DNA of 64,000 nt. It comes from JAKVBK01 sp022447275 (GTDB taxonomy: Bacteria > Pseudomonadota > Alphaproteobacteria > Rhodobacterales > Rhodobacteraceae). Below, in pieces: positions 17,303 through 26,081 of this stretch; position 1 is the stretch's first letter; the number at the start of each line of letters is the position of its first letter. The stretch is from assembly GCA_047125605.1 (NCBI GenBank), contig CP138932.1, positions 2,232,001 to 2,296,000 of the forward strand, given 5' to 3'. The translations under genes were made by a program, and so were the position numbers. The notes beneath the pieces were generated by a model, which made no database searches, was not told the origin of the DNA, and saw only the letters and a list, made by a program, of their open reading frames with translations.

Positions 17303-18286
17303 ATGAATATGCGCGAACATGGCGGCGATCTTGACCGCGCACAGGCGGTCTATGGCGGCACGGATTGGCTGGACCTGTCCACCGGCATCAATCCCACACC
17401 CTACCCCGTTCCAGCGATATCGGATCAGGCGTGGCAGGTGTTGCCTACCGCCAGTGCCCTGACCACCTTGGAAGACGCCGCGCGCGCTGCCTATGGCGCA
17501 ACAGGGCCCTGCATGGGGTTTTCCGGGGCGCAGGCCATTATCCAACTGGTTCCACGCCTGCTGCCGCCGGGCAAAGCCCGGGTCCTGTCGCCCACTTACA
17601 ACGAGCATGGCGCGGCACTTTCAGAAGCGGGCTGGCAGGTGCAGGACGTCGACGATCTCGACGCGCTGCGCGGAGCCACGCTGGCAGTGATCGTGAACCC
17701 GAACAATCCCGATGGGCGTCGCTGGTCGGCAAACACGGTGATGTCTCTGGCCGCGGATGTGGGTCTTTTGGTCGTCGACGAAAGCTTTGCAGACCCGCAC
17801 CCGGACTGTTCGGTGATCCCGGCCCTGTCCCCGCAGGACGACGGGCCGCAGCCCCTTGTGCTCCGCTCATTTGGCAAGTTCTACGGGCTGGCAGGCCTGC
17901 GACTGGGCTTTGCTTTGGGCGCGCCGCCCCAGCTTGCGCACCTGCGCCAGATGGCGGGGCCTTGGTCCGTTAGTGGCCCGGCACTGGAAATCGGATGCGC
18001 CGCTTTGCGCGATACGGGCTGGCGTCAGGAACAGATCGCTTCGCTCGCGGCCGCCAGCGCCCGGCTCGACGCCCTTGTCGCCGCGCATACGGACTGGTCT
18101 CTGGAGGGGGGCTCCGCCCTGTTTCGCACCTATCGCGTGGGCTCTGGCGCCGCCGTGCAAGACCGGCTGGCACAGGCCCATATCTGGACCCGCAAATTCA
18201 CCTATGCGCCCGATTGGCTGCGCCTTGGGCTGCCGGGCGGCCCAGAGGCTTGGGATCATCTGGAAGCCGGTCTACGCAGCCTCTGA
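17303..18286 (+). CDS. cobD: Threonine-phosphate decarboxylase (aerobic name CobC), PLP-dependent
   Basis: Makes (R)-1-amino-2-propanol phosphate from L-threonine phosphate. The 327-residue class-I/II aminotransferase-fold enzyme starts with MNMREHGGDLDRA and has the typical LSTGINPTPYP entry, the NPNNPDGR motif and the PLP lysine in LRSFGKFYGLAGLRLGF. The start at 17303 follows gcgga; a second ATG at 17309 is equally possible. It lies 28 bp after cbiB and converges on cobQ. Confidence 0.94.
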   Translation: MNMREHGGDLDRAQAVYGGTDWLDLSTGINPTPYPVPAISDQAWQVLPTASALTTLEDAARAAYGATGPCMGFSGAQAIIQLVPRLLPPGKARVLSPTYNEHGAALSEAGWQVQDVDDLDALRGATLAVIVNPNNPDGRRWSANTVMSLAADVGLLVVDESFADPHPDCSVIPALSPQDDGPQPLVLRSFGKFYGLAGLRLGFALGAPPQLAHLRQMAGPWSVSGPALEIGCAALRDTGWRQEQIASLAAASARLDALVAAHTDWSLEGGSALFRTYRVGSGAAVQDRLAQAHIWTRKFTYAPDWLRLGLPGGPEAWDHLEAGLRSL

Positions 18287-18311
18287 GAGACGCGGGCAAG
18301 GTGATTGCGCC

Positions 18312-19760
18312 TCAGGTCGCAGCCGCCAGAAGGGCCTCGATATCGAGATGCGCTTCAAGGTGCTGGGCCAGCGCGTCCAGCGTGTCCTCCACCGCCTGTT
18401 CATAGCCCAGATCAGAGGCTTGCGCGCCATGGGATGCCAGCCATGCCGCACGAAACCCGTCTTCGGCAAACATTCCATGCAGATAGCTTCCAGCCACCCG
18501 GCCATCAGCTGAAATCGCCCCTTCCGCAGCGCCATTCACCCAGGCAAAGGGCCGCTCTGCATCCGGCCCTGACGTGCGCCCGATATGGATCTCATAGCCC
18601 TGAAACGGCGTGCCTGAGGCGACATGCTCGGCGCTGACCCGCGTCAGGCTCTTGTCGCCGGTCATCGTTGTCTCAACGTCCAGAAACCCAAGCCCCTCTG
18701 AAGCACCCGCCGGCCCTTCGATGCCCTGAGGGTCATCGATGACACGTCCGAGCATCTGATAGCCGCCGCAAATCCCAAGGATATGTCCGCCCCGGCGATG
18801 GTGGGCCTGCAGATCGATATCCCAGCCCTGACTGCGCAAAAAGGCGAGGTCGGCCCGGGTGGATTTCGAGCCGGGCAGGATCACAAGATCGGCATCCCCC
18901 GGAATGGGGCGGCCCGCATCCAGCATGGTCAGGCGCAGGCCAGGCTCTTGCTCGAGCGGGTCAAGATCATCGAAATTGGCAATGCGTGACAGGCGCAAAC
19001 ACACAACGTGAAACCCGCCTGAGCGCGCCTGCGTGCGGATGTCGAGCGCATCCTCCGCAGGCAAGCGCCAAGCCTGATCAAACCAGGGCAGCACACCAAA
19101 CCCCGGCCAGCCCGTCTGATCACGGATCATCTGGTATCCATCATCGAACAGGCGGGGGTCTCCGCGAAACTTGTTGACGAGAAAGCCCGCGATGCGGCCG
19201 GCATCCGTGGACTCCAATACGGCCTGCGTGCCCACAACCTGCGCGATCACCCCGCCCCTGTCGATATCTGCACATAGGATAACCGGCACATTCGCCGCCA
19301 CCGCAAAGCCCATATTCGCGATATCGCCCGCGCGCAGATTGATCTCTGCCGGGCTGCCCGCCCCCTCCACGATCACCAGATCATGGGTTTGTCTGAGGCG
19401 CGCGAAGCTGTCCAGAACGGGGGCCATCAGGCTGGGCTTCAGCGCCGCATAGTCCCGGGCTTTCACCGTTGTCAGGCGCTTTCCCTGCACAATCACCTGG
19501 CTGCCCATATTCGATTCCGGTTTGAGCAGGATCGGGTTCATATCCGTCCGAGGCTCCAGCCCGCAGGCCCGCGCCTGCAACGCCTGTGCCCGGCCGATCT
19601 CGCCGCCATCGGCAGTCACGGAGGCATTGTTGGACATGTTCTGCGGTTTGAAAGGGGCCACGCGCAATCCGCGGCGCAAAGCGGCTCTGCACAGCCCCGC
19701 CACGAGCACGGATTTGCCGACATTCGAGCCGGTTCCCTGCAGCATGATGGCACGTGCCAT
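18312..19760 (-). CDS. cobQ: Cobyric acid synthase (glutamine-hydrolysing)
   Basis: Amidates adenosylcobyrinic acid a,c-diamide at positions b, d, e and g. The 482-residue protein has an N-terminal P-loop (MLQGTGSNVGKS), the family signature APFKPQNMSNNA, and a C-terminal class I glutamine amidotransferase domain with the nucleophile in LGICGGYQMLG. It is the last gene of a minus-strand operon starting at cobO, 42 bp after the second Lin0512 gene. Confidence 0.97.
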   Translation of the reverse strand: MARAIMLQGTGSNVGKSVLVAGLCRAALRRGLRVAPFKPQNMSNNASVTADGGEIGRAQALQARACGLEPRTDMNPILLKPESNMGSQVIVQGKRLTTVKARDYAALKPSLMAPVLDSFARLRQTHDLVIVEGAGSPAEINLRAGDIANMGFAVAANVPVILCADIDRGGVIAQVVGTQAVLESTDAGRIAGFLVNKFRGDPRLFDDGYQMIRDQTGWPGFGVLPWFDQAWRLPAEDALDIRTQARSGGFHVVCLRLSRIANFDDLDPLEQEPGLRLTMLDAGRPIPGDADLVILPGSKSTRADLAFLRSQGWDIDLQAHHRRGGHILGICGGYQMLGRVIDDPQGIEGPAGASEGLGFLDVETTMTGDKSLTRVSAEHVASGTPFQGYEIHIGRTSGPDAERPFAWVNGAAEGAISADGRVAGSYLHGMFAEDGFRAAWLASHGAQASDLGYEQAVEDTLDALAQHLEAHLDIEALLAAAT

Positions 19761-19802
19761 GGCGTCTCCTCTCCTGTGGTCGACCCTGTAGTCGGGCCCG
19801 CG

Positions 19803-20165
19803 TCAGACGGCGCGCCCGCGTGCGCCCTGAGGTGGCAGGAACGCTTCAACAGCCGCCTGCGCCACCACTGTCACCTCACCCGAATCGGGGTTCACGATAT
19901 CGAGCCCGCCCTCCACGGCCTGCACCTGTGCTCGGCCCCGGGGCAATTTTTCGGCGAGAGCAACGCAATCCACACGCTCGGGCCTTTGAACGCCCACGGT
20001 CACCTGCACCTGCATCTGATCATGGGACACGCCGACAGCGCCAAAAAGCGGGATCGAGCTGTGGCGCAGCGCATCCTCGATCGCGCGCCCGGCCGCCTTG
20101 GTGTAATCCTGGCCGTGCAGATCGTTGCCCATGCCCATCTCGATGATGAAACGCTGCAAGCTCAT
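19803..20165 (-). CDS. Lin0512 family protein, copy 2
   Basis: A 120-residue soluble protein of the conserved uncharacterised Lin0512 family. It shares with its neighbour the N-terminal motif E-M/F-GMG-x-x-L-x-x-QDYT-x-A-A-x-R-A, the H-x-SI segment and V-GVQRP-x-x-VD. It lies between the first copy (4-bp overlap) and cobQ. Function is unknown; location suggests a link with corrinoid metabolism. Confidence 0.82.
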   Translation of the reverse strand: MSLQRFIIEMGMGNDLHGQDYTKAAGRAIEDALRHSSIPLFGAVGVSHDQMQVQVTVGVQRPERVDCVALAEKLPRGRAQVQAVEGGLDIVNPDSGEVTVVAQAAVEAFLPPQGARGRAV

Positions 20166-20518
20166 GGGCGCGCCTCCGGCAGATCAAGGGCGACAGAGAT
20201 CGCCACATTCGCCATGACGGTGGGCAGGCCCTTGCCATCCGGACGCGGCACATCGAGCCCACCCTTGTGTACGTTCACCTGCACCTGACCATAGGGAAAG
20301 ACCGCTGCAAGCGCCGCTGTGTCCACTTCCTGCGGGCGTTGAACGCCCACATCCAGCGTGATCTGCATGTCTTCCTTCTGCTTGCCAAACAACTCCGCCA
20401 GATTGATCGAGTTGTGCCAAAGCGCATCCTTCACGGCGCGGGTCGCCGCCTCGGTGTAATCCTGTCGGCGCAGGGAACTGCCCATGCCGAACTCGGTCAG
20501 CAACCGCTTGACAGCCAT
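20162..20518 (-). CDS. Lin0512 family protein, copy 1
   Basis: A 118-residue paralogue of the next gene, with FGMGSSLRRQDYTEAATRA near the N-terminus, DALWHNSINL, and DVGVQRPQEVD. Both copies have the same length and no insertions, which suggests a tandem duplication whose products might form a hetero-oligomer. The start codon overlaps the cobO stop by 1 bp (TGATG), so translation is probably coupled. No enzyme motif is recognisable. Confidence 0.84.
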   Translation of the reverse strand: MAVKRLLTEFGMGSSLRRQDYTEAATRAVKDALWHNSINLAELFGKQKEDMQITLDVGVQRPQEVDTAALAAVFPYGQVQVNVHKGGLDVPRPDGKGLPTVMANVAISVALDLPEARP

Positions 20519-21129
20519 CAGAATTCCACCCCGCGCTGGGCTTTCACACCATCCCGGAACGGATGTTTGACAAGCGTCATTTCGGTCACGAGGTCTGCGG
20601 CTTCGATCAACTCCGGCTTGGCGTTGCGACCGGTCAGCAGCACATGGGTCATGAAGGGTTTTTGGGTCAGCAGGAAGTCTACAACCTCGTCAATGTCGAG
20701 ATAGTCGTAGCGCAGGGCGATGTTGATCTCATCGAGCATGACAAAGCGGATGTCCGGATCAAGGATCTGTTCTTGCGCAATGCGCCACCCATTCTGAGCG
20801 GCCGCGATATCGCGCTCCCGGTCCTGGGTTTCCCAGGTGAACCCCTCTCCGGAGACGAAGAATCGGCAGGCATCCGCATAGTTGCTGCGCAGGAACTCCT
20901 TCTCGCCAGTGGCCCAATTGCCCTTGATGAATTGCACCACTGCGCAGGGCATTTTATGGGCGATGCAGCGCATGATCATGCCGAAACCAGACGAGCTTTT
21001 GCCCTTGCCCGGACCGGTATGAACCATGATCAGGCCTTTTTCCTCGGTCTTGGTTTTCATCATTTCGTCCCGCGCGGCCTTGATGCGCTTCATCTTTTCG
21101 TTGTGGCGTGCGGTGGTATCATCGGTCAT
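20518..21129 (-). CDS. cobO: Cob(I)yrinic acid a,c-diamide adenosyltransferase
   Basis: Transfers the adenosyl group from ATP to reduced cobalt. The 203-residue CobA/CobO/BtuR-type protein has an ATP loop TGPGKGKSSSGFGM at about residues 40-53 and the conserved VVQFIKGNW. The start MTDDTTARHNEKMKRIKAARDE at 21129 fits the family length; upstream codons overlap the riboswitch region on the other strand. It begins the operon cobO-Lin0512-Lin0512-cobQ. Confidence 0.96.
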   Translation of the reverse strand: MTDDTTARHNEKMKRIKAARDEMMKTKTEEKGLIMVHTGPGKGKSSSGFGMIMRCIAHKMPCAVVQFIKGNWATGEKEFLRSNYADACRFFVSGEGFTWETQDRERDIAAAQNGWRIAQEQILDPDIRFVMLDEINIALRYDYLDIDEVVDFLLTQKPFMTHVLLTGRNAKPELIEAADLVTEMTLVKHPFRDGVKAQRGVEF

Positions 21130-21180
21130 CGGAGAGCCTCTGGCGCTTGACATTGCAGGTGCTAATGGCGCATCCGCGCT

Positions 21181-21402
21181 TATGCTGGTGCCTGTGTCAA
21201 GCAGGTGAAAAGGGAATGTGTCCGCCAAAGAGATTTGGCCAAGCACAGCCGCCCCCGCGACCGTGACCGGAAAGCGGACCCCGCGCCACTGGCCCTCAGA
21301 GGGGCTGGGAAGGCCGGGTTCGCGCTCGGGAACCGCCCCGTCCATCGGACAGGTGGCCCCGTGAATCCGCAAGCCGGGAGACCTGCCAGCAAAGATAACG
21401 TG
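21181..21402 (+). promoter_or_regulatory. Cobalamin riboswitch upstream of cobW
   Basis: The plus strand carries the conserved AdoCbl aptamer blocks in order: ctggtgcctg (21185-21194), the AAAAGGGAA core (21208-21216), a central ccactggccctcagagg arm, and the B12-box-like gccgggagacctgcc (21373-21387) ending in agataacg. It lies in the 526-bp space between divergent cobO and cobW, so it should repress the long plus-strand cob operon when adenosylcobalamin is plentiful. GC-rich inverted repeats at about 21403-21475 may form the expression platform. No matching aptamer is seen in the cobO direction. Confidence 0.85.
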
Positions 21403-21446
21403 AACCGGGCGGGGTGCTCCGGTGGCGGAGTGGCCCCGGCCGGGCC

Positions 21447-21659
21447 ATGTCCGACGCCCTCCCGCCCCCGGAGAGATGGATGAACGGCATGGCGCATTTT
21501 TCACCGCGATCGCACCCGCTTCTTGGGCCGCAGAGACCTATGCCCCGCGCAGAGGTCTTTTCTGGCTGCCATCCGTCGCGCACCGACCTGCCTTTGGCCC
21601 GGTTCCAAGGCTATCGCTCTAATACTCAAGCCACCGCAGCAAGGACCCTGCCCCAATGA
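21447..21659 (+). CDS. Possible small protein coupled to cobW (uncertain)
   Basis: A 70-codon frame between the riboswitch and cobW. It starts at ATG 21447, or at 21480 where ggagag lies upstream, and its stop overlaps the cobW start in an ATGA arrangement. The peptide is rich in Pro, Arg and His and matches nothing I recognise, so it may be chance in a GC-rich leader. The overlap and ribosome binding site are the only support. Confidence 0.22.
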   Translation: MSDALPPPERWMNGMAHFSPRSHPLLGPQRPMPRAEVFSGCHPSRTDLPLARFQGYRSNTQATAARTLPQ

Positions 21660-22711
21660 CTGATCTTGCCAAACTTCCCGTCACCGTCATCACTGGCTTT
21701 CTTGGCTCTGGAAAGACAACGCTGATCCGGGAACTGATGCAAAACCCTGGCGGCAAGCGCCTTGCTATCGTCGTCAATGAATTTGGCGATGTGGGCGTCG
21801 ACGGGGACATCCTGAAATCCTGCGCGATCCCGGATTGTCCGGCAGAGAACATCATGGAACTGGCCAATGGCTGCATCTGCTGCACCGTGGCCGATGATTT
21901 CATCCCGACGATCGAAGCGTTGATGCAGCTTGAGCCGCGCCCTGATCACATCCTGATCGAAACCTCCGGCTTGGCCCTGCCCAAACCCTTGCTCAAGGCC
22001 TTCGACTGGCCCGATATCCGGTCCCGCATCACCGTGGATGGCGTGATTGCCCTCGCGGATGCAGAGGCCGTGGCTGCCGGACGGTTTGCGCCCAACGTGG
22101 CCGCCGTCGATGCCCAGCGCGCTGCCGATGAAAGCCTCGATCATGAAACGCCCCTGTCGGAAGTCTTCGAGGATCAGATCTCCTGTGCGGATGTCATCTT
22201 GCTGACAAAGCCGGATCTGGCCGGTCCCGAAGGTGTCGCCAAGGCACGGGACGTGATCGCAGCAGAGGCGCCACGCCCATTGCCAGTGATCGAAGTGGCC
22301 GAAGGGGTGGTCGATCCCCGCATCATTCTTGGGCTCGAGGCAGCGGCCGAAGACGACATGGCCGCCCGTCCCTCCCATCACGACACACCCCATGATCACG
22401 ATCACGAGGATTTCGAAAGCATCGTTGTGGACATTCCAGAACAAGCTGATCCCGCCGCGTTGGTCGCTGCGATCGAGGGCCTTGCGCGGGATCACAACAT
22501 CCTGCGCGTCAAGGGCTATGCGGCGGTGTCTGGCAAGCCGATGCGCCTGCTGGTGCAGGCCGTAGGCGCCCGCGTCCGCCACCAGTTTGATCGCCCGTGG
22601 CAGCCTGACGAGTCGCGCCAGGGCCGCCTTGTGGTGATTGCCGAGCATGACGATATCCACGGCGATACGATCCGTGCCGCCCTCGGCGCACCCGCGCTGG
22701 CTGCCGAGTAA
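21656..22711 (+). CDS. cobW: Cobalamin biosynthesis GTPase CobW
   Basis: Metal-chaperone GTPase of the COG0523 family, thought to deliver cobalt to cobaltochelatase. The 351-residue product has Walker A GFLGSGKTT at residues 14-22, the metal-binding GCICC motif at 72-76, and a His/Asp-rich segment near residue 240 (SHHDTPHDHDHED), then the C-terminal CobW_C domain. It is the first clear gene behind the riboswitch and lies 16 bp before cobN. Confidence 0.96.
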   Translation: MTDLAKLPVTVITGFLGSGKTTLIRELMQNPGGKRLAIVVNEFGDVGVDGDILKSCAIPDCPAENIMELANGCICCTVADDFIPTIEALMQLEPRPDHILIETSGLALPKPLLKAFDWPDIRSRITVDGVIALADAEAVAAGRFAPNVAAVDAQRAADESLDHETPLSEVFEDQISCADVILLTKPDLAGPEGVAKARDVIAAEAPRPLPVIEVAEGVVDPRIILGLEAAAEDDMAARPSHHDTPHDHDHEDFESIVVDIPEQADPAALVAAIEGLARDHNILRVKGYAAVSGKPMRLLVQAVGARVRHQFDRPWQPDESRQGRLVVIAEHDDIHGDTIRAALGAPALAAE

Positions 22712-22727
22712 GAAAGCCCAACCGGCC

Positions 22728-25700
22728 ATGCACGTCATCTTCCGCGAAAGCCACGGTCTGGACGAAGCCGACACCCCGTTTGATCTGGGCCAGAGCCCGG
22801 CCGAACTGGTGGTCTTGTCGTTTTCAGACAGTGACCTTGGCGCTTTCGCGGAGGGATGGCATCGCGGCGGCGGCCCCGAGGGCAAGCTGCCGCGCCTGCG
22901 TCTGGCCAATCTGGTGGCGCTCAAGCATCCACTGTCGGTCGATACCTATATCGCGCAGACACTGGCAGGCGCCAAGGGCATCCTGATCCGCTTGATCGGC
23001 GGCGTGCCCTACTGGTCTTACGGGCTGCAGCAGGTGCGCGCACTGGCAGAGGCGAAGGGCATTGCCTTGGCCGTACTGCCCGCTGATGGGCGCCCGGATC
23101 CCCGGCTTGACGAGATCAGCACCCTGCCCAACTCGACCCTGACCCGGCTTGCCCATCTGTGTGACACCGGCGGCGCCGTGGCCGCGCAGGCCGCACTGGC
23201 GCAGATGGCACTGGCCACCGGGCTTTATGCGGCGCCAGTGGCTGGATCCAAGGCGCTGCCTGCCATGGGCGCCTGGACCCCGGAGGCCGGCGTCCTTGGC
23301 CCCACAGCCGCCCCCATTCCAGATGTGCAATCGCTGCTGGAGCGGCCAGCTGGGGACAGGCCGCTGGTCCTTGTCAGCTTTTACCGGTCTTATCTGGTGT
23401 CCGCTGACCTCAAGCCCATCACCGCCCTGTTCGACGCCTTGCGCGCTGCGGGATATACGGTCTTGGGCCTATTTGCCCCCTCTCTGAAAGCGCCCGAGCC
23501 GGCAGCTTGGATGGCCCGGCAGGTTGCCCATCTTGGCCCCGTAGCGATCGTCAACGCCACCGCATTTTCAGGGCGCGGCGCGCAGGGCACATCGCCCTTG
23601 GACAGTGCCGGTGTGCCCGTTTTTCAGGTTGCCCTTTCCACCGCGACGCGGAAGGCATGGGCAGGCTCCGAGCGGGGCCTGTCGCCCTCTGATCTGGCGA
23701 TGCACGTGGTGCTGCCCGAGGTGGACGGGCGGATAATGGGCGGTGTCATTTCCTTCAAGGAGCCCGGAAAGCGCGATCCCGATCTGGAATACGCCCGCTT
23801 TGCTCACCGCGCCGACAAGGACAGGATTGCCGCGGTCGTTGACCGTCTGGACGGTTGGGTCCGGCTGGCGCACACACCGGTTGCGGAGCGCAGGCCAGCG
23901 CTCGTGCTGTCGACCTATCCGGGGAAAGACTGGAACATGGGCCACGCGGTGGGGCTCGACGCGCCCGCTTCGGCCCAAGCGATCCTGTCTGACATGGCCG
24001 AGGCAGGTTATGACACCGCGCCGTGCCCGGATCTGCCAGCCCGGCTGGCCGCCCGCGATATGCTCTGGCCCGTTGCAGAGTACCGTCAGGCGCTCGCGCA
24101 ATTGCCCGAGGCCCTGCGCACAGATCTCGAAGCGGCCTGGGGGGCGCCTGAAGACGATCCCGATCTGCGCGACGGGCAGTTCCACTTTGCCGCCCTGCGC
24201 ACGGGCGCAGCCTGGGTGGCGCTGCAGCCAGAACGGGGCACGCCTGCCCTGCGCGAGGATGACTACCACGATCTGTCTCGGGTGCCGCGCCATGCCTATG
24301 TGGCCTTCTATCTTTGGCTACAGCAGCAGGCGGATGCCCTGATCCATATCGGCGCCCATGGCACGCTGGAATGGCTTCCCGGCAAATCGGTCGCCCTGTC
24401 GCGCGCCTGCTGGCCCGAGGCGCTGGTTGGCCCCCTGCCTGTGATTTATCCGTTCATCGTCAATGACCCGGGTGAAGCCGCGCAGGCCAAGCGCCGGATT
24501 GGCGCGATCACCCTCGGCCACGTGCCGCCCCCCCTGCGCGACAGCGGCACGCCAGAGCGCCTCGCCCGTCTTGAAGCGCTGCTGGACGAATTCTCAAACG
24601 CCGACGGGCTGGATCCCAAGCGGCGCGACAGGCTGCAGGACGACATCCGCACCGAGGCCCAAAGCCTGGGCGTAGAGGATGATCTGGGGCTTGCGCAGGC
24701 CGGTTGCACCGCCGAGGCGATCACCCGCATCGATCGCTTTGTCTGCGATGTGAAGGAAAGCCAGTTCGGCGAAGGCCTGCATATCTGGGGCCGCGAAGGC
24801 CCGCAGGGAGCGTTTGACACCGCAGCCTCCGTGCGCGCGGAGCGGCAGTCGCTTTTGGATGCCATGGATGGCAAGCGCGTGGAAAGCGGCCCGTCCGGAT
24901 CGCCCTATCGGGGCCGGACCGATGTGCTGCCTACGGGCCGCAATGTCTACACCACAGACCCCCGTTCCGTTCCGACCCGCGCGGCCTACCGGCAGGGGCA
25001 GGCACTGGCCGAGGATTTGATCCGCAGGCATTTGCAGGACGAAGGCGATTGGCCCCGCGGCCTGATCGTCGATCTTTGGGGCTCGGCCACGATGCGCACG
25101 GCGGGCGAAGAGTTCGCGCTGGCGTTGGCATTGCTGGGCGTGCGCCCGGTCTGGGACACCGGGTCCGAGCGGGTATCGGGCATCGAAGTGCTGCCCATTG
25201 CAGAGCTCGAGCGGCCCCGCATTGATGTCACCCTGCGGGTGTCGGGCCTGTTTCGGGATGTGTTCCCGACGCTTTCAACCCTGTTCGGGCAGGCTGTGCG
25301 TGCCCTCGCCGCGCGCGACGAAGCGCCCGACTGGAACCCCTATGCCGGCCAGGATGACCTTGCGCGGGTCTATGGCCCAGCGCCGGGCAGTTTCGGGCTG
25401 GGCATGGGCGGCGATCTGGAGACCTACACCGAGGCGGCCCGCGCCGCTGCCGGAGAGGCCTGGCTCAACGCTTCGAGCCATGCGCTGGATGGCGATACCG
25501 CGACGCGCGACGACAGCGGCATCCGCGCCCGCGTGGCCCAGGCAGACAGCTTTGTGCACCCCCAGGACCTGCCCGAAACAGATCTCCTGCTGGCCAGTGA
25601 CTATGCCGCCCATGAAGGCGGGTTTGCAGCAGCCCAAGCCGCTGTGGGCGCGCCCGGTCAGGCCCGCCTCTATCATCTCGACAACACAGATCCCGCACGC

Positions 25701-26081
25701 CCCCGCACCCGCGCCCTGACAGAAGAACTGGCCCGCGTGGTACAGGCCCGCGCAGCCAATCCGGCCTGGATTGCTGGCATGCAGGCGCATGGCTTTCGCG
25801 GGGCGGCCGAGATCGCGGCGACCCTCGATCACATGGGCGCATTCGCCCACCTCGCTCAGGCCGTGCCTGCCCATCTGTTTGACATGTATTTCGATGCCAC
25901 CCTTGGTGACCCGCAGGTGGATGCCTTCCTGCGCGACGCCAATCCCGCAGCCCACGGGGCCATGACAGATCGGTTTCGCGCCTTGGCTGACGCAGGGCTA
26001 TGGCGCACGAAGCGCAATTCGATCCGTGCATTCCTTGAAACCGATCCCGCCGATCTGCTTGCAAAGGGCGCGGCCGAATGA
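22728..26081 (+). CDS. cobN: Cobaltochelatase large subunit CobN
   Basis: Inserts Co(II) into hydrogenobyrinic acid a,c-diamide together with the ATPase subunits CobS and CobT, which are not in this window. The 1117-residue protein has the magnesium-chelatase H/CobN signature HIGAHGTLEWLPGKSVALS near residue 540 and RNVYTTDPRSVPTR further on. It is shorter than the 1275-residue Pseudomonas denitrificans protein but has no visible break. The start MHVIFRESHGLDEAD at 22728 follows an aagaaag purine stretch. Confidence 0.95.
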   Translation: MHVIFRESHGLDEADTPFDLGQSPAELVVLSFSDSDLGAFAEGWHRGGGPEGKLPRLRLANLVALKHPLSVDTYIAQTLAGAKGILIRLIGGVPYWSYGLQQVRALAEAKGIALAVLPADGRPDPRLDEISTLPNSTLTRLAHLCDTGGAVAAQAALAQMALATGLYAAPVAGSKALPAMGAWTPEAGVLGPTAAPIPDVQSLLERPAGDRPLVLVSFYRSYLVSADLKPITALFDALRAAGYTVLGLFAPSLKAPEPAAWMARQVAHLGPVAIVNATAFSGRGAQGTSPLDSAGVPVFQVALSTATRKAWAGSERGLSPSDLAMHVVLPEVDGRIMGGVISFKEPGKRDPDLEYARFAHRADKDRIAAVVDRLDGWVRLAHTPVAERRPALVLSTYPGKDWNMGHAVGLDAPASAQAILSDMAEAGYDTAPCPDLPARLAARDMLWPVAEYRQALAQLPEALRTDLEAAWGAPEDDPDLRDGQFHFAALRTGAAWVALQPERGTPALREDDYHDLSRVPRHAYVAFYLWLQQQADALIHIGAHGTLEWLPGKSVALSRACWPEALVGPLPVIYPFIVNDPGEAAQAKRRIGAITLGHVPPPLRDSGTPERLARLEALLDEFSNADGLDPKRRDRLQDDIRTEAQSLGVEDDLGLAQAGCTAEAITRIDRFVCDVKESQFGEGLHIWGREGPQGAFDTAASVRAERQSLLDAMDGKRVESGPSGSPYRGRTDVLPTGRNVYTTDPRSVPTRAAYRQGQALAEDLIRRHLQDEGDWPRGLIVDLWGSATMRTAGEEFALALALLGVRPVWDTGSERVSGIEVLPIAELERPRIDVTLRVSGLFRDVFPTLSTLFGQAVRALAARDEAPDWNPYAGQDDLARVYGPAPGSFGLGMGGDLETYTEAARAAAGEAWLNASSHALDGDTATRDDSGIRARVAQADSFVHPQDLPETDLLLASDYAAHEGGFAAAQAAVGAPGQARLYHLDNTDPARPRTRALTEELARVVQARAANPAWIAGMQAHGFRGAAEIAATLDHMGAFAHLAQAVPAHLFDMYFDATLGDPQVDAFLRDANPAAHGAMTDRFRALADAGLWRTKRNSIRAFLETDPADLLAKGAAE

